Shown piece by piece: positions 52,874 to 64,000 of a stretch of DNA of 64,000 nucleotides. The DNA comes from Phytophthora hibernalis (Eukaryota; Oomycota; Peronosporomycetes; Peronosporales; Peronosporaceae): positions 620,001-684,000 of the forward strand of contig JAAKBF010000390.1 in assembly GCA_012656075.1 (NCBI GenBank). The letters run 5' to 3'. The translations under genes and the position numbers were made by a program. A model generated the notes under the pieces. It saw only the letters and a list, made by a program, of their open reading frames with translations, had not been told where the DNA came from and made no database searches. Numbering within the stretch: position 1 is the stretch's first letter; every line of letters starts with the position of its first letter.

Positions 52874-55800
52874 ATGGTAGGCAAGAAATCACGCAAGGAA
52901 TCACTTTCTGAGCACCTTCGCTTTATCAAGCGTTTGGATGGCCGCAGCGAGGAGGAGCGGAAGCGTCTGGTGAGGGAGCACGTTGAATATTTGTCTGGAG
53001 AGCGCGACGAGGACGTCAACTTCGGCGACGACCTCCCGCCGCCGTCAACGGGTAAAGCTCCGCGCACAGCCCCCTCCCAAGAAGTTGATACCTCCGACGG
53101 GCAAGGACGCGTCGTACCTTAGGGCACAAAACGCCTGCTATCCCAGGAGCGTCATGATATTGCTGTAAAGACCGCCGCTGGCTCCGGGAAGAAAGCGCCG
53201 GTCGCGAGGAAAGCCAAGTACGACGACAGCGACTACGATCCCGACGAAATGGAAGGCGAAGACGATGACGAAGCGGACGAGATGAATTCAGTGAAGACGA
53301 GAAGGTGGCATCGACGGTGACGAAGAAGAAGGCGAAGCGTGTCACCAGACCGAAGAGCAGCAAGCCTCAAGGGGGTCGAAGGTATGCATGTTTCATGTTG
53401 TCGGATACAGCAAGGACTTACGCCTTACTCATGGTGGATGTGATGCAGGGACAGCGAAGCAAAAAAGCCAAGAAAACCAAGTGCTGCTCGTGTAGCTAAG
53501 GAGAAGGAGAAGGAGAAGAAGAAGGCGGCTGCGGAGAATCGATGTGCTGCAGCTGCACAAGAAGCGGTGCGGCTGCGCATGAAGTTGCGAGAAAGAAGAT
53601 GAAGAGAACTGCGCAAGCTACTACGAAGAAACGTGCAACAAATTCCAGTAAAGCTGTGACGCCAAAGTGCAAGAAGTCTATACCCGATCAAGGTGTAACC
53701 GCGGAATCACCAGCACCGCTTCCATCACTGACAAGGTACGACATGATACATGTTCTATCCAACTACATGTACTCACAATTGTTGATGTCCTTCATGCAGG
53801 TATGTACAACATCATGCCAAGTCCAGCCTGTGTACAACATCTTATAATGTTGTACATTACAACATGTTACTACATCCAGCATGTTTATTGATACTGAGCG
53901 CTCGATTTCTAACTCGTATCTTTGATACGCTAACAGTTCCAAGTCTCCAGCTCCGTCTCCGTTGGGGTCCCCGTTGACGCCAAGCCAAGCTACTGCACCG
54001 GGGCCTACACCCACGCCGGATGGTGCTGATTCTCTATTGGAGCGTTCCAGGTACAATCGTAAAGTAGGAGCTGTGCATATTATATTTATAGGGTACTAAC
54101 TCGTTTCATCTATTTCGAGACAGATCCTCTCCGCACGCGCCCGTTTCCGTTGAATCTGTATCTCCTGTAGACTTGGTTGACGAAGGATCGGACCCCCAGG
54201 ATTTCGAAGTATTCGACTCGGACTGTGACGAATCTGAGACGGAGATCTGCTTCTATGACGACGACGAGGAGTTGGAGCGCTCAAGGCGTGCTGCAGAAGA
54301 ATCCGGAGGGGAAGGGGTTGAGGATGAGGTTGGCAGTGAAACTGAGGAGGTTGAAGCTGCAGAAAGTGACCCGATTACTACAGACACTGCCAAAGAAGGT
54401 AGTACTATTGGCCAAATTGGCGAAGATGTTGGCGCTGCTCCGTCGGCACATCAGTGGGATGTTCTGGATAAATCGTTCATGGTCGACTTTGCCAAGGATG
54501 ACGAGAACATGGTGAACATGCGCGCGGAGGGTTGGATGTTTGGTAAGGTTGCGTGATGATGTTGTACCATGATGTTGTAGCATACAACATGTTCTAACAT
54601 TTCCAATATTGTATTTTGCGTTATGTAGACGCCAAAGAGTTTCCGCCTGATCAACGTTACCCTGGGCTGCATGCTGGAGACTACGTACCTACAGACGAGG
54701 TTCTTGCTTTGGCCGGGTCGCCATTGAAGCTGTTCTTTTCTTCATGCCAACACGTTTGTGGAAGAAAGTGGCAGAGGAGTCGAACCGCTACTTCTTGCAG
54801 AATCTGACAGCACGAGTTGATGACATGTTTGAAAAACAGAAGGCACCTGGCAAACAATCGAAGGAGTGGTTTATGCATCGTGAAGCTAAAAAGCCCGACA
54901 TCGAGCCCCATGAAATTATGACTGTGATGGGTCTTCTAATGGCTCGGATGTTGAATCCGCATCGGCGCAGATTTTGTGATCACTGGAGAACGACAGCAAA
55001 AGTAGCGGTGCCGCGCGGGACCTTCAGTGACTTCATAGCTCGCCACCGCTTTGAGCATATAATGGCAAACCTCCATTTTACCAACAACGCAGATGTTCGC
55101 GCTGCTACGGGCTGCGCATGGAAAGTGAGATCCATTATCGAAACTCCACAACATACGTTTCCAATGGGATACAAAACCCCGCCAGTGATTTGGTTCGACG
55201 AAGGTATTCTGCCTTCGAGGAACCGCAACAACCCCACACGGCAGTACCTCAAGGCGAAACCGCACAAATGAGGCACGAAGTTGTTCCTGACATGCTGCAC
55301 AGACACTGCATACTGCATGAGGTACGTATGCGCGAGTTCTTCGGAACTCGCGTTTTTATTGGCTAAGTCAAACATGTTGTATCTGACTAAATGTTGTCTG
55401 TATCCATGGTGTATCTGTCAGCATGTAGACTTGAGGTGTACTGTGGCAAGGCACAACAAATCGAAGAGGTGGGAAACGTACCTGAAAGTCAGCAGTATGC
55501 CGACCCCAATACTGGTCCTTCTGCGGTAATCCGCAACCTAGAAGCCATACTTCCGCGCCCCCAAGACGAAGTCTATCACCTCGTGGTGGCTGATCGGTTT
55601 TACACTTCAGTGTAGCTTGCTTTCCAGCTGCTACATACAGTATTGGTACTATCATGGGAGACAGGGTTGGTTACCCTTTGTAAATTGTCGAGAAGAATCG
55701 CGACCGCCCGAAACGAACGCCTCACGGAACCACAAGAATGGATGTGGCGAAAAACGGCCCTAAAATGATTGGGTTGGTCTGGTGGGACAGAAAGCCTGTG

Positions 55801-57191
55801 CAGTTTCTAGGTACAGGGTCTAGCCGAGCGATGGAAAGCTGCCGTACGTAGTAGTGTATATTTATAGCAGTTACAAGGTAAACTAACGACAATGTTATGT
55901 ATGTGAACAGAGAGGCGCACGCGCGGCAACAGAGGCGTTCGGCAGGCTATCCCTTGTCCAGCGATGGTCCGCGACTATCATCGCTGGATGAGTGGGATCG
56001 ACATTCATGACCAGCTTCGACTCCAGCGATATCTACGCTCCAAATGCAGACATGGTGCAAGAAATACTACAAGTCCATCTTCATGGGACTTGTAGATGTG
56101 GCTATAGTGAACGCCTACATTGTGTTCAGGGAGGCTCAAAGAGAAGTTCTCAGAGGCCTGTGACGCATGCAGAATTCATGATGGAGCTGCATACCGAGTT
56201 GCTGGAGCTACGGGGACAAGATTTCTCCGATCGTGTAAGTTCTTCATGTTATACCAGCGACATGTTGTATGCGCCTGTGTGGCCTGTGCGTACATATACA
56301 TGCTGTATCGGTCACATGCTGTATGCAGCTGTGTGGTCTGCATTCGGCTGTGCGGCCTGTGCGTACAGATACATGCAGTATGGATCACATGTTGTATGCA
56401 GCTGTGTGGTCTGCATTCGGCTGTGCGGCCTGTGCGTACAGATACATGCTATATGGATCACATGCTGTATGCAGCTGTGTGGCCTGCGCGTGCAGATAGA
56501 TGTTGTATCGGCCACGTGATGTATGGTGAATTGGATTTTGTAAAACTCATCTTACTTTTTCTGAATGCGATTGTAGCCCTCCACACAGCAGACACAGACA
56601 GGAGAAGTGTTGCCTCCACTACCAAAGGACCACGAGCCACAAGAATGTCCCGAGTATCAAGAAGTAAACGGCGTGCGAAAACGTCGACAACGCCAGTGCA
56701 AGGTATGTTCAATTCTAAAGCGTCGTGTTGGTGAGCGCCGCGCAACCAAGTACTTCTGCAATGCATGCAGCAAGTCGGAAAAGGCTCGGTACGTACTCGT
56801 TTTACCATTTGCAGTCGATATATGCGCTAATCTAACGACGTTGTTTCTGACCTACACCAGGACGTATCTGTGCAACAAAGTGTGGCCCCACTACATGGGC
56901 AACTCGATGACGTGTTTCCAGATATGGCACTTCCGGTAGGAAAGTGGAACGAAGCGGCCGCGTCCGCGATATGGCCGCGACTTTCAAAGTCGAGAAGCAG
57001 GAAGTGGTGGTGGTGCGAAATCAGCACGCAAACGCAAGCGTCGGGGCGAAGATAGCGGCAACGACGTAGCGCCTGACGAAGAGGAAGGCGAGAGCGGCGA
57101 AGAGGAAGCCGAGGACAACGAGGAAGAAGACGAGAACGAGGAGGAGGGAGCCACGGGTGAGGAGGAGGAAGCCGCGCGTGGGGCGGACTAG
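52874..57191 (+). pseudogene. piggyBac transposase, multi-exon, with nonsense codons
   Basis: The N-terminus (52,874 on) starts MVGKKSRKESLSEHLRF, followed by basic and then acidic disordered exons to about 54,550. The catalytic domain starts near 54,620 with LPLKLFFSS-like sequence and PTRLWKKVAEESNRYFLQNL. It continues with RMLNPHRRRFCDHWRT and VIWFDEGILPSRNRN (first Asp), VADRFYTSV, and PAMVRDYHRWMSGIDIHDQLRL (later Asp residues). The C-terminus has a Cys-rich finger, CKVCSILKRR with YFCNACSKSEKAR and YLCNKVWPHYM, then a long Glu-rich tail ending at TAG 57,189. At least three in-frame stops (55,269 TGA, 55,612 TAG, 55,679 TAA) and some shifts make this copy inactive. Exons are joined by GTACGT-type introns of 60-110 bases and one of about 340. 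Confidence 0.85.
56240..56525 (+). repeat. 73-bp tandem repeat inside a transposase intron
   Basis: Units start at 56,313, 56,386 and 56,459 (CACATGCTGTATGCAGCTGT), exactly 73 bases apart. A diverged unit lies before them and a partial one after. They lie in the intron between the core and the C-terminal finger. Because 73 is not a multiple of three, every frame stays open by turns, which creates false long open frames. Confidence 0.92.
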
Positions 57192-57570
57192 GTGACGATA
57201 GTGTGTTGGTCTTGTGCAAGTAAGGGAGCAATCAATGTATTGTGAGCGAATTCAGTCTTGTCCACTGATTTCACACGCTTGGTCATTGTCTCTATCCGCC
57301 CCCGTCCGGTCTCTTGATAAAAAGTGCACAGCTATTCCCTGTCTAAACCGATATCAGGGTGTATTATACAGCATGATGGGCTCTTTGATGCTGTATGCAC
57401 AACATGGAATAGGATATGCAGAGGTCGAATGTCGCGTTTTGCAGAAAACGTACCCGTACTTATACGAGACTTTAGTAAAACTAAGTGTCCACTGTCTTTA
57501 ACATGCAGTATCGTACAACTTGTCAAGAAATTTGAAAAAGGCCGATTTTCGGCTTGGGCGCAGGGGTTAA

Positions 57571-58875
57571 GCGTTATTAATCTTGAGTCAAGTGTTATGG
57601 CGCAGCGTACGTCAGGTTTGACTCAAACCTGACGAACTTTGAGTGCGGTTTTGAAGCACTTCAACTACAAGTAGTCATCAATGCACAGCATCGGTGCATT
57701 ATGATTACACCTCTGCGATGTGGGCAAGACAAGTGGTTGAACTTGAACCGGACATCCGTGATCGACTGAAAGAAATCCACTACAAAAGCAGTTCGGATCC
57801 CGCACTCCATCGGTGCCTGCAACTACATATATACATATAGCAACCATACTCCCAACAGTTTGGGTCCTACATGTAACAGTGTCACGGATGGGAAGATATC
57901 GATGAGCTACGGACCTAACGATACAGACATGTTTTACAAACTGCAAAGGCTCGTACAGTTTACATGTACATGTAGTTAGCGGAAGTTGGCCCGTCGTCGC
58001 CACTGGGCACTTGATTGATTAAATCGCCGGCTCATCGAGGAGCTTCCTCATCGTGAGTAAAAGAGATCACCACGGTGAGTCACAGTGCTCTAACGATCCA
58101 AGACAGATCCTTTGTTGACCCCAAAAGCTCAGTTCATGTACACTTGATCATCGGATATGGAAAACACCTTGCTCGCCGCCGTAATGAATACGCTACATGT
58201 AGTTCCGTACAGCCGCCCAGAAAGCGTAAGTTTTTAAAATGAAAATGAGTAGGCAGGTTACAGTACTGTACCTTCTTCGCTCAAGGCGTTGGCAGGGTGC
58301 ATCTACGCGTGCATTCATCGCGTTGGTGTGGATGATGAACTGGTCTCAGTTATCACCAAAAGTAGGCAACAAAACTTCAAGGAGACGATATATTCGTGTG
58401 AAAGTCAATCGTAATCGCTGTTCGGGAGAAATGCATTCCACGATCACTAACCGACGCAGTCGGCGCATGCACTCCAACGAAATGAAGACGCTGCTGGCTA
58501 ATGGCACGCAAGTACAACGTAAACGAAAGACTCAGAAGCAATTGCGCACCACGGCCAGCTTGATCTACAGGCACGAGCCCACACTCCGCCACAATCTGCA
58601 AATGAAAAGACTCGGATCAATGCAGAATAGCGAAAGTTATTCGCAGTTATATGTTGCCGCCAACCGGTGGAGATGCTCTTAAGATTTTGATTTACAGTGG
58701 ATAGTGTTGACATCGATATACAAACCACAAAAGTAGTGGATAGTGGTGACAGCTCTAGTACTACTGTACTACTAATAGTACTGGCAGATACTATTTGACA
58801 TGCGACTATCAAACACACTATTGTCTACGGATACAATCAGGTTCGCCACGAAGAGCGTCCTGTCCCCCAGACCGA
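57571..58875. other. Intergenic, no gene recognised
   Basis: A short perfect palindrome (57,610-57,634, arms CGTCAGGTTTGA with one base between) lies near the piggyBac end. A plus-strand basic open frame at 58,239-58,682 has no motif, and I do not call it. The last 200 bases precede CCZ1. Confidence 0.45.
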
Positions 58876-61472
58876 ATGAAGCAGTTCCAGCCCGAGACCT
58901 TCAAGCGTGACCTTCGTTGTGTCGATGTGAGTGACGAGCTTTTCTTCTTCCACGAGGCGCTGGGCTCGGACGACGAGCAGGCGGCGGAGGACGAACTGTG
59001 TGCGCGTGTTTTGTACTCGTCCGAGGACGGTGAGCGGCTTCTGCAGAGTCTGAATCTGGTACAGGGACTACTGGCGTTCGTGCGAGGAGTTCAGTCCAAT
59101 AAGACGCCAAGATGGGCCAGTGTGACGCTCTCTAGGAGACGCTTCTTCATCCTGGAGGTGGAGCCGCAGATCTTCATGGCGCTGGTACAGTCTAGTGACA
59201 CAACCTAGTACAACAGTCTAGTGACATAGTCTAATTCCTGTCGGTTCATTGCTATGTGGTTCTTGGTTGTTGTTGTAGGGCGTGCACCCGACAGTTGAAA
59301 TCGTAGGATATTGTTGTCTAAGACTGTGGCTGATGCAGACTTAGGTTCTGACTCATTGTTGTCGGACAGAAAGCCCATAGGTTCGGGTACGAAGCTCTTC
59401 TGCGGGAGATGTATGGCATGTTCCGCCTGTTCCACGGGAGCATCGAAAGGTGACTTGTCTTGACTTGTGGTGAGGTACTCCTGTGGTTAACAACCTCGTG
59501 GTCTGCATTTTGTTCAGCAATTTACGCTGGTTGCCATCCGTAAAGAGTGAGGTGTCTTCAATCCTGACGGAGAAATATGAGGATGGAATGGATCTGCTGC
59601 TGGACATTGCGAGGACCCGAAAGCGGCTGCGGAAGCTTCGGCTTGCAATTGATTCCCACATTCACAATCAGCCGCTTGACGTTGCTGGGGAAGGTGGAGA
59701 TGATGTGATGGCGCGGTTACAAGAAGAGAAGCTGGTCGTAGAAGAAGAGCTTGAGGTGCTGGTAGCACACTCGCCTGCGTCGATGCTGGAGAGAAAATGC
59801 GCCGATTTCTTTCCTACGTTGCTGCAGGCACTTGACGCTCGTGGCACGAGTGGGGTTTCCGAGCTGCAAGGCCTCGGCTACTTCCCGATGGACCAGCCTA
59901 CATTTTTGGCGCTCCAAACATTTGTAAATGATTTCCACACAGAGCTAAAGTCGTCAGATGCAAGTGCGGAAGCAGATAAAGTGGAGAGCTCGGCGCTGTT
60001 TTTCAAGGGCAACCTTCTGTGGAGCTCTATGGAGACTGTTACGATGCACTTGCTGTATAAATTTCTTCGGCTTCGCGAAGAGCGTGGAATGACCATGCTC
60101 CGAGGTGATGATTTCCAAGATTTCGGTGAGGTGAGCCCTGATGCAGAATCAGAAGACAATGTGCTGTGGATGGCGCACGCATATGATGACACTTTCCTTC
60201 CTATTTGGTCCAGTAAGCTTTCATACGCAGAATGTGATGCTGTCTCCCAAAAAGAGGATGGCCTTCCACACCTTCGTAGGGCGGCTCGCTCACTGCACAA
60301 GCAACGTCCCGTCTCGCTATCAACGTTTCTGTCGGGGGCACCGCCTTCATCTGGGGGCGTTAATCTGCTGACATCTTCGTCCACCCCACGCTCTGGAGTT
60401 GCTGCTGAATCCTCACCGTATGGGTCGCCTTCGCATTCTCCAGCGTCATCGACCCGATTTGGTGGGCCACGAAGCATTGAGCGAGCCCTGCCAGCTCAAA
60501 AAGTGCTATGAAGGCACGAGCTAGCTCCATCTCGTTTCGTAATGCTGGTGTACTGCTAAAGACTGGCCAGTTTTCAAAGTTACAGCATGTAAATCGAGAG
60601 GAGCAATCTAAAAGAGCTTTGGGTGAAACAGAAGCAGTGTGGAGCCCACTTGTTTTTCCTTTCGATGACGTGGCTGCTCCCGTGAATGAGAGTTCAGCAA
60701 AAGCAACCCCATCTATCTCTGCGAGACATCGAGTAGTGGTGTGGCACGAGGCAGATCTCACGATGATCATCTTGCTCCGCATGAATACGATAAAGCTTCC
60801 CCCAGAACCAGGAGTTTTGAATGCGGCCTCACTTGAGCGCTTAGAAGATTATCTTGACAGCCATCAGCGGTTTCAAGACCTGGCACAGCTCATATCCTTG
60901 CGTTACAACTCCACCTTTGCCCCCGAAAAGAGGTACGTGTTGCTGGCACACTTTTGCTAGTTCGCGACGTATACGGCTTCAACCGACTGACCGGTACTGT
61001 AATTTTATGCTATTGCAGCCTACCAAATCTCCGTCCATTGCCACCATTCCTCTACATCAATCGCGTCAACCTTGCGTTCCGGATGCAACACGTGCCGCGT
61101 CTCCTGAAGAGCAAGGAGGACGACTTGCTCCCAGTGCCGGTGAAGTTGCTAGCGCACTACTTTCCCGCGTCAACGCTAGCACTCGTGAACGATCTCCACA
61201 CAGAGCTGCACAAGTCTTCCAATACAGGCAACCGTGAGATCTGTGTTCGCACACGTCATGCTGGTTGGGTGCTCGCCAAAAAATCCGAGACTTCGCACCG
61301 CGAAGCTGTTCGTCTTCTTCGACAGCAAAATCTCTTCCGTCTACGATCTCTCAGGTGCGTTGTGCACGACATCAAAAATCATGCATGAGTTGTGGCTAAC
61401 ATGCTGAATTACCACGTTACAGATTCGCTGCAGATGCTGCTGCACGACCAGTTCGGCAACGTCTTGTTCTGA
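58876..61472 (+). CDS. CCZ1: CCZ1, subunit of the Mon1-Ccz1 Rab7 exchange factor
   Basis: CCZ1 with Mon1 activates Rab7 on late endosomes and vacuoles. Exons: 58,876-59,184; a 24-base micro-exon 59,279-59,302 (GVHPTVEI); 59,370-59,449; 59,518-60,932; 61,019-61,354; and a last exon from 61,423. All joins are GT-AG and keep phase. The first longin-like domain includes RRRFFILEVEPQIFMAL, then FGYEALLREMYGMFRLFHGS. The second includes YFPMDQPTFLALQTFVNDFH and FFKGNLLWSSMETVTMHLLY. The C-terminus includes FLYINRVNLAFRM and GWVLAKKSETSHREAVRLLR. One base is missing in the AAAAA run near 60,500, where ALPAQK should join SAMKARASSISFRNAG. The end is least certain: LQMLLHDQFGNVLF and the stop at 61,470 fit best, but need one more base. 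Confidence 0.82.
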
Positions 61473-61602
61473 ATCAACACTTCAACCACTTCAACACCGC
61501 AAATGTTGCGCGTGGTGTACACCACACCATCCTGTTCGCGCAACATCGCCCATTCACAACCAGTAGCTTAGTATCAGTATCACTTCGACACCTCCGAGCA
61601 CT

Positions 61603-63712
61603 ATGGGCAAGATCATCGAGTCCATCCGCAGCGCGTACGCGGCGCGCGCGGACGACGCGTCGGCGCGCCCCACGGTTTCCTTCGAGTTCTTCCCTGCCAA
61701 GACGAACGCGGGCGTGTTCAACCTGCTCACACGCGTGGAGGAGATGGGATTAGCGCTGCAGCCGACGTTCGTGACGCTCACGTGGCGCTCCGCCTTCAAG
61801 GACGAGGCGCTGTGGCTGCGCATCGGCGCGCACATCCAGAACGAGTTCCAGCTGGACGTGCTGCTGCATCTGACGTGCCACTTGCCCACGGAGCAGCTCA
61901 AGCGCATCCTCAAGAACGCGCGCGCCGCCGGTATCCGCAACATCCTGGCGCTGCGTGGAGATCCGCCTATTGGCGCCGACCGCTGGGCGCCCGTGGAGGG
62001 CGGACTCAGCAATGCTGAGGACCTGATCAAGCTTATTAGGGAGGAGCACGGAGACTACTTCTGTGTGGCCTGCGCGGGCTACGCGGAGGTGCACACGGAG
62101 TCGTGGAACCACCCGGACCTGCCGCCCTCCAATGAGGCGCGCGCGCTGGACCTGCAGCGTCTCAAGGCCAAGCAAGATGCCGGCGCGGACTTTATCATCA
62201 CGCAGTTCTTCTTCGACGTGGACAACATGATCCAGTGGGTCGCCGACTGCAAGGACGCCGGCATCACCATCCCTATCCTGCCCGGGTACCTACCCATTCA
62301 GAACTACAGCTCCTTCTGCAAGTTCACGAGCTGGTGCAAGACGCGCGTACCCGAGAAGGTGCTCTCGGAGTTGGACGCTATCAAAAATGACGACGCAGCT
62401 GTGCGTCGTTATGGCACGCAGCTCGCGGTCGAGACGTGCGAGCGCCTGCTGGCGGCGGGAGTCAACTCGCTGCACTTCTACACGATGAATTTGGCTACAA
62501 CGGTGACGCAGGTGCTGGAAGGTCTGCAGCTGCTGCCGGCGCGCAACCAGCGAGAGCTGCCGTGGCAGTCCACGCTACAGCGCTCTACTGTTGAAGGAGA
62601 GCAGGTCCGCCCGATCTTCTGGTCCAACCGTCAGGCCAGCTACATTGCGCGTACTGCTGCGTGGGACGAGTTCCCCAACGGACGATGGGGAGACCGCACG
62701 AGTCCGGCCTATGGAGAGCTGTCGGAGTACTATCTCGCCTTCAAGCGGCCGAAGCTCCAGCGCGCCGACCTGTGGGGAACCCCGCAGACCGAGCAGGACG
62801 TGTGGAACGTGTTCGTCCGCTTCATTGACGGTCACGTGAAGCAGCTGCCGTGGTGCGAGCAGGCTCTGTCGCTCGAGAGCGCTGCTATCCGCGAGAACCT
62901 CCAGTGGCTCAACTCCAACGGCTTCTTGACCATTAACAGTCAGCCGCGCGTGAACGGCGCTCCTTCCAGCGACCCATCTGTCGGCTGGGGAGGTGACGAC
63001 GGTGTCGTGTTCAGAAGGCTTACGTGGAGTTCTTCGTTGCCCCCGAAAAGATGGAGCACCTTGCGACGGTCATGCGCCGCGACTACCCGCAGCTCTCGTT
63101 CCACGCCCTCAACCGCCAGGGCGACGAGCACCGCAACACGCCGCTGCACAGCGTTACGGCCGTCACGTGGGGTGTCTTTCCCGGTATCGAAATCGTGCAA
63201 CCGACGGTTGTCGACTCGGACTCGTTCGCGGCTTGGAAGGATGAGGCGTTCGAACTGTGGCAGACCCAGTGGGCGTCAGCCTACCCTGAGGATTCGCGCG
63301 AGCGCGAAGTGATTCAGCACGTCCACGACACGTACTTCCTTGTCAATATTGTCGACAACGACTACGCCAACGGTGAGTCTTCCTGCGCTAGTGCCTAACC
63401 GACATGCCATTCCATGTATGCTAACCTTATTATGCTTGTCATGCTACAGATGAGTCGGACATCTTCAGCATCTTCACGCAGATCATCACGGAGGCCATGG
63501 ACAAGGAGCAGCTGCGTGCGCGTGTGCTCGAGCTCGAGTCCCGCCGCGAGAAGATGTTTGACACGCTGGCGTCGTTCCAGTCGCAGCAGGAGGAGCTGAA
63601 CGGTGAGCTGCGTGCCACAAACTCGGAGCTGGCAGGTGTGCGCAGTGAGAACGTTCAGCTGAAGGAGAAGGTCCGCCAGTTGAAGGCCCAGCTCGCTCTC
63701 ACGTCGCTGTAG
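61603..63712 (+). CDS. MTHFR: Methylenetetrahydrofolate reductase with C-terminal coiled coil
   Basis: The enzyme reduces 5,10-methylene-THF to 5-methyl-THF, the methyl donor for methionine. The N-terminal barrel includes TVSFEFFPAKTNAGVFNLL, ILALRGDPP (folate and FAD site), then ADFIITQFFFDVDNMIQWV. The eukaryotic regulatory domain follows with FPNGRWGDRTSPAYGEL and PSVGWGGDDGVVF. One base is missing near 63,012; the protein then continues KAYVEFFVAPEKMEHLATV. A 77-base intron, 63,373-63,449, is removed between NDYAN and DESDIFSIF. The last exon adds about 75 residues of heptad-rich coiled coil (KEQLRARVLELESRREKMFD, then LAGVRSENVQLKEKVRQLKA) beyond the usual end. The start at 61,603 fits the family. 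CCZ1 ends 130 bases upstream. Confidence 0.93.
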
Positions 63713-64000
63713 AAGACCAGACCCCGCGTCAAGCAGCGGACCGAAGCAATCGCAACGAAGCGGACGGGCGGACCGAGTGGCTGCTGCACGAAGCACCTGC
63801 CTGCCTCCCCCACACAAGATTCCGATTGCCACTCCGCGGACTGACGTCGGGCTCTGTAGAGCTGTCTGAAATGAACGATAGAGTGAGTGAAACACGCCAC
63901 ACACATACCGATTAGCCCAATTGTGCATGGAAATATCTCGTGGGGCTTGTCGATTGCTGGAGTCTGAGCTCTTTGCATTGCTTTGCTGCATGACCACGTA
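63713..64000. other. 3' flank, no gene recognised
   Basis: This is the sequence downstream of MTHFR to the window edge. No coding signal is visible on either strand. Confidence 0.5.

Larger units (their letters stand above)
52629..57566 (+). mobile_element. piggyBac DNA transposon with TTAA target sites
   Basis: TTAA at 52,625-52,628 and 57,567-57,570 flanks a 4,938-base element. The ends begin CCCCCAACGCCCA on the left and, in reverse complement on the right, CCCCTGCGCCCA. GTATCGTACAAC occurs near both ends (52,648-52,659 and 57,508-57,519). One transposase gene with many short introns fills the interior. TTAA and CCC-type ends are the mark of the piggyBac superfamily. Confidence 0.85.

Noticed and set aside
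39752..55271. Recoding of in-frame TGA as an amino acid
   Set aside because: The host coiled-coil gene ends with TGA, and the internal TGA codons occur only in transposons, alongside TAA and TAG, so they are plain nonsense mutations.
56120..56734. Long Cys/Ala/Tyr-rich plus-strand frames
   Set aside because: They arise from the 73-bp tandem repeat in an intron; the unit is not a multiple of three, so every frame stays open.
57610..57634. 12-bp-arm palindrome as a terminator or attachment site
   Set aside because: It stands alone outside the piggyBac end, has no T tract and no partner; it may be chance.
58239..58682. A basic 147-residue plus-strand frame
   Set aside because: No recognisable motif, no initiator and no repeat partner; I could not support it as a gene.
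1..64000. tRNA, rRNA, CRISPR arrays or bacterial operon signals
   Set aside because: I looked for cloverleaf, rRNA-like and spacer-repeat patterns and saw none; the window is eukaryotic.

Overview
The window is nuclear DNA of an oomycete, most probably Phytophthora or a close relative. The main reasons are: a three-enzyme sulfate-assimilation fusion (APS kinase, ATP sulfurylase, pyrophosphatase) of the heterokont type; copies of the oomycete initiator consensus (GCTCATTYYNCAWTTT) 30-75 bases upstream of several start codons; short GT-AG introns of 60-95 bases; a secreted tannase-type esterase; Crinkler/RHS-like P-loop genes; and a mix of Copia, chromodomain Gypsy, DIRS-like and piggyBac elements. 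There is no sign of bacterial operons, tRNA genes, rRNA or CRISPR.

Layout. 1-2.6 kb is decayed DNA: a tandem repeat, a Tc1/mariner-like transposase relic, and a broken copy of a multicopy membrane-protein gene. 2.6-7.1 kb holds two metabolic genes on the minus strand: LpxK-like lipid A 4'-kinase and the sulfate-activation fusion. 8.2-30.8 kb is a block of transposons: a decayed Copia (8.5-12.5, minus), a plus-strand coiled-coil and Ser/Pro-rich gene (13.6-17.1) that converges on a chromodomain Gypsy (17.3-25.1, minus), and a DIRS-like tyrosine-recombinase retroelement (25.1-30.3, minus). 31.7-38.7 kb is a gene island: two tandem DUF1295 membrane enzymes, a long coiled-coil protein that may be flagellar, a frameshifted membrane-family gene, and a cysteine-rich gene. 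The cysteine-rich gene is cut near its ninth codon by a recent full-length Copia (38,704-45,513) with two LTRs and a 5-bp GGTGG target duplication. 45.8-52.6 kb carries catalase between two inverted Crinkler/RHS-like NTPase genes, then a secreted tannase/feruloyl esterase. 52.6-57.6 kb is a piggyBac element bounded by TTAA. 58.9-63.7 kb holds CCZ1 (Rab7 exchange-factor subunit) and MTHFR with a coiled-coil tail.

A caution for every gene. Conserved single-copy genes (LpxK, the sulfate fusion, catalase, tannase, CCZ1, MTHFR, the coiled-coil gene) each carry one to three places where one base is missing, usually in a short homopolymer, and the protein continues in another frame. I read these mainly as assembly errors, so these genes are annotated as CDS across the shifts. 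The transposons carry nonsense codons as well as shifts and are more likely truly inactive.

How the genes relate. The host genes are unrelated housekeeping functions: sulfate activation, one-carbon metabolism, vacuolar or endosomal fusion, peroxide removal, lipid modification. Secreted or effector-like genes (tannase, the Crinkler-like pair, a small signal-peptide ORF at 13.0 kb) lie beside transposon-rich sequence, as is typical of plant-pathogenic oomycetes.
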